In this document: positions 13,257 through 14,870 of the stretch, in pieces
How positions within the stretch are numbered: the first letter of the stretch is position 1
Layout of the letters: the number at the start of each line of letters is the position of its first letter
NCBI GenBank assembly: GCA_027314685.1
Contig: DAHVAI010000480.1
Location: forward strand, 1-14,870
Length of the DNA stretch: 14,870 bases
Reading direction: 5' to 3'
Origin: Nitrososphaerota archaeon
Lineage (GTDB): Archaea; Thermoproteota; Nitrososphaeria; Nitrososphaerales; CADDZS01
The notes under the pieces: model-generated
What the model was told of the DNA's origin: nothing
The model's input: only the letters and a program-made list of their open reading frames with translations
The model's database searches: none
Program-made: the position numbers and the translations under genes

Positions 13257-14542
13257 ACGAACGCTAGAAACAGGAAAAACACAGCGCAAGTCAGTGCAGT
13301 TGCGACAACACCGTATTTCACAAACTCGACAAACGAGAATGCCTTTTGTTTTCTTTGCTCTGCAGAGTCGAGTATTATCACATTGCTCACGGCGCCAAGG
13401 AGTGTCAGGTTTCCTGCGAGAGTGCTTCCTGCAGCTAGAGTCAGCCACGGGATCGTGCTCGAACTTGTAAAAGATAGTGCGTGCATCTCGTAAGTGTAAA
13501 GCTGAACGAATGGCACGTTGCTCAATACTTGACTAAGCAAGACAGAGTTCGTCATTATCGAGTAGGTTGATTCAACTCTGGACGCCGCATGTGGTATGGG
13601 CAAGTGAGACAGGAGTATCGAACCTATGCTTGAATCCCAGACGGCCCTCATGACGACGAACATCCCTGCAAAGAAGACGAGAATACCCCAGTTCATACCC
13701 AAAAGCAGCTGCAGTCTTCTGGGGCTCGAAATCAGCATGAGCATTCCGAAAGAAAGTGCGATGTTTCCGAGCGTCAACCCGAGCGATTGCAGGATGGGGA
13801 AAATCTCGACCGACACGAACGTGGCGAGCATGAGCAGAAGTATGACTGCGCTGAGTTTTGCAAGGCCCCGATCAGTTATCGCATTGCTCTTGTCCGGTAA
13901 GGACTCTGCTGTTTTTTGGTAATCCTGTACTACCTCGTAGTCCTTCCTGAAGAACAGCTTCGAGAGGTAGTAAATTAGCAGCAACGAGACGAGCGAAGGA
14001 ACGAGCAGGTAAAGGATAAACTGGCTAAACGGGCTGGGCATCCCGCTGTTTAGAGCGACTAGCAGATTTTGGGGATTACCGATCGGTGTGAACGCGCTTC
14101 CGGTCGTGATTCCAAATGCAACCGGAATCAAGAGAGATTTCGGAACAAGTTTTAACTTTGTAGAAATGCTCAGAGCGAGCGGCGTCAGGAGAAGCGCAAT
14201 CCCATCGTTCACCAAGAAAGCAGAGAGTAATCCAGAGCCGAAGACAAGTCCCAAGACGAGCCTGTCCACGTTCTTTGCCCTTGATAGCAGCGAGATTACA
14301 ATGTATTCCAGCAGACCAGATTTCTCAAACCCCGCGTTAATCACGAGGAGGCCAAACAGGAAAGCTAGCACAGGAAAATCTATCGCGCGGAAAGCTTCGA
14401 CCGGCGATATTGTCAAGGTAGCAAGCATTAGCGCCGCGCCTATGATCATGGATGCCCAGATGGGAAAGATCCTACCGCGAAACTTGCGGAATATCAAGAG
14501 TGTGTAGGTGAGCAGGAAGATTCCTAGCGCGAAAAAAATCAA
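13253..14542 (-). CDS. ArsB/CitM (ion transporter superfamily) permease
   Basis: The product is 429 aa with about 10-12 hydrophobic segments, an inner-membrane secondary transporter. The two inverted half-repeats of the family show as SAFLVNDGIALLLTP (107-121) with GSAFTPIGNPQNLLV (148-162), and LSNVPFVQLY (340-349) with GSTLAGNLTLLGAVSN (372-387). This fits the ArsB/NhaD/CitM group, which exports arsenite or exchanges Na+/H+ or divalent-ion citrate. No arsR or arsenite-related gene lies nearby, so arsenite is not supported. The start is TTG 14542, with no in-frame ATG upstream and a TATA-like element 28 bases away. The 3' end overlaps htpX by 4 bases. Confidence 0.92.
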   Translation of the reverse strand: MIFFALGIFLLTYTLLIFRKFRGRIFPIWASMIIGAALMLATLTISPVEAFRAIDFPVLAFLFGLLVINAGFEKSGLLEYIVISLLSRAKNVDRLVLGLVFGSGLLSAFLVNDGIALLLTPLALSISTKLKLVPKSLLIPVAFGITTGSAFTPIGNPQNLLVALNSGMPSPFSQFILYLLVPSLVSLLLIYYLSKLFFRKDYEVVQDYQKTAESLPDKSNAITDRGLAKLSAVILLLMLATFVSVEIFPILQSLGLTLGNIALSFGMLMLISSPRRLQLLLGMNWGILVFFAGMFVVMRAVWDSSIGSILLSHLPIPHAASRVESTYSIMTNSVLLSQVLSNVPFVQLYTYEMHALSFTSSSTIPWLTLAAGSTLAGNLTLLGAVSNVIILDSAEQRKQKAFSFVEFVKYGVVATALTCAVFFLFLAFV

Positions 14543-14565
14543 GTTACCCCATGATCGGGATTAGC

Positions 14566-14574
14566 GTTAAAAAC
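14566..14574. promoter_or_regulatory. Possible shared TATA element between divergent genes
   Basis: GTTAAAAAC (+), read as GTTTTTAAC (-), is centred near 14570. It is about 28 bases before the transporter TTG at 14542 on one side and about 34 before the TTG at 14604 on the other, acceptable spacing both ways. Confidence 0.4.
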
Positions 14575-14603
14575 TAATTACGACCCGATCATATTGGCCA
14601 GCT

Positions 14604-14870
14604 TTGGAAACTCAGTTCAAGACTCCATACGAGAAATACCTGCTTCAGGGCATTGCGGAAGAGAAAAAGCATCTCGACAGCTTGTATGACCAGTTTGCTA
14701 GAACAAGTTCTGTTAACAAACGGTTATTGAAGCGAAAGATAGACAAGACGCTTGAGAACATCGACCTACTTGGAAGGGAACTGGCAAAATATGGATACGG
14801 CCTCAGCTGGCTACGCGAGCCAAGCAAGGAGCGGGACGAAAAGGCAGAGCATCTTGAGAAAATCGCAGAG
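14604..14870 (+). CDS. Partial coiled-coil-like hypothetical protein
   Basis: This frame is open from TTG 14604 to the window end (89 codons) and continues beyond it. The visible part is almost wholly helical and charged (FKTPYEKYLLQGIAEEKKHL, then LLKRKIDKTLENIDLLGREL, KYGYGLSWLREPSKERDEKA), with heptad-like spacing of Leu/Ile, so a coiled coil or helical bundle is likely. There is no ATG in frame near the start; the frame is also open upstream, so the start is chosen by the TATA-like element at 14566-14574. Function unknown; the gene is divergent from the transporter. Confidence 0.65.
   Translation, partial: METQFKTPYEKYLLQGIAEEKKHLDSLYDQFARTSSVNKRLLKRKIDKTLENIDLLGRELAKYGYGLSWLREPSKERDEKAEHLEKIAE

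Noticed and set aside
13253..14542. Naming the permease an arsenite efflux pump (arsB)
   Set aside because: The ArsB/CitM/NhaD group shares the motifs seen here, and there is no arsR, arsC or arsM nearby, so the substrate cannot be set from sequence.

Overview
The window looks like a chromosomal segment of a mesophilic archaeon, most likely a soil-type Nitrososphaerota (Thaumarchaeota). The evidence is a group II chaperonin (thermosome), a small archaeal TOPRIM protein, archaeal BRE/TATA promoters with short or absent leaders, frequent TTG/GTG starts, many short lineage-type hypothetical genes, and a tRNA gene interrupted by bulge-helix-bulge introns. The lineage is inferred from gene types, not from a database match.

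Layout. 1-1840: short hypothetical genes, two with likely zinc-binding cysteines. 2020-3678 (-): thermosome subunit with its own TATA box. 3790-5029: small winged-helix-like genes on the minus strand around one small plus-strand gene; the intergenic stretch 4271-4562 carries a strong bulged hairpin and a palindrome. 5192-8596 (-): a same-strand run, in transcription order a thymidylate-kinase-like P-loop kinase, a chimeric protein (P-type ATPase N-terminus joined to a DUF5752-like domain), a class III-like polyphosphate kinase 2 and an aquaporin-family channel. Gaps of roughly 100-160 bases between them argue for a stress/energy neighbourhood more than one tight operon. 8612-9500: gene-poor, with weak or decayed frames. 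9514-10380 (-): a small charged protein and a universal stress protein. 10930-11052 (-): tRNA-His(GUG). 11239-14870: an unknown conserved-looking gene, the TOPRIM protein, HtpX membrane protease, an ArsB/CitM-type ion transporter, and the start of a coiled-coil-like gene that runs off the window.

The best-supported unusual item is the tRNA-His gene. Read straight through, its acceptor stem does not pair. Removing a 31-nt D-loop intron (after position 15) and a 16-nt intron (37/38) restores a full cloverleaf with the G-1:C73 pair of tRNA-His, and both splice sites form 3-4-3 bulge-helix-bulge motifs. The second is the ATPase/DUF5752 chimera. Also notable are a DR-to-DG change in the thymidylate-kinase-like protein and an atypical selectivity filter in the aquaporin.

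I see no CRISPR array, rRNA, insertion sequence or complete novel defence system. The tmk-like/chimera/ppk2/aquaporin cluster is the nearest thing to a functional module, and its joint role is inference.
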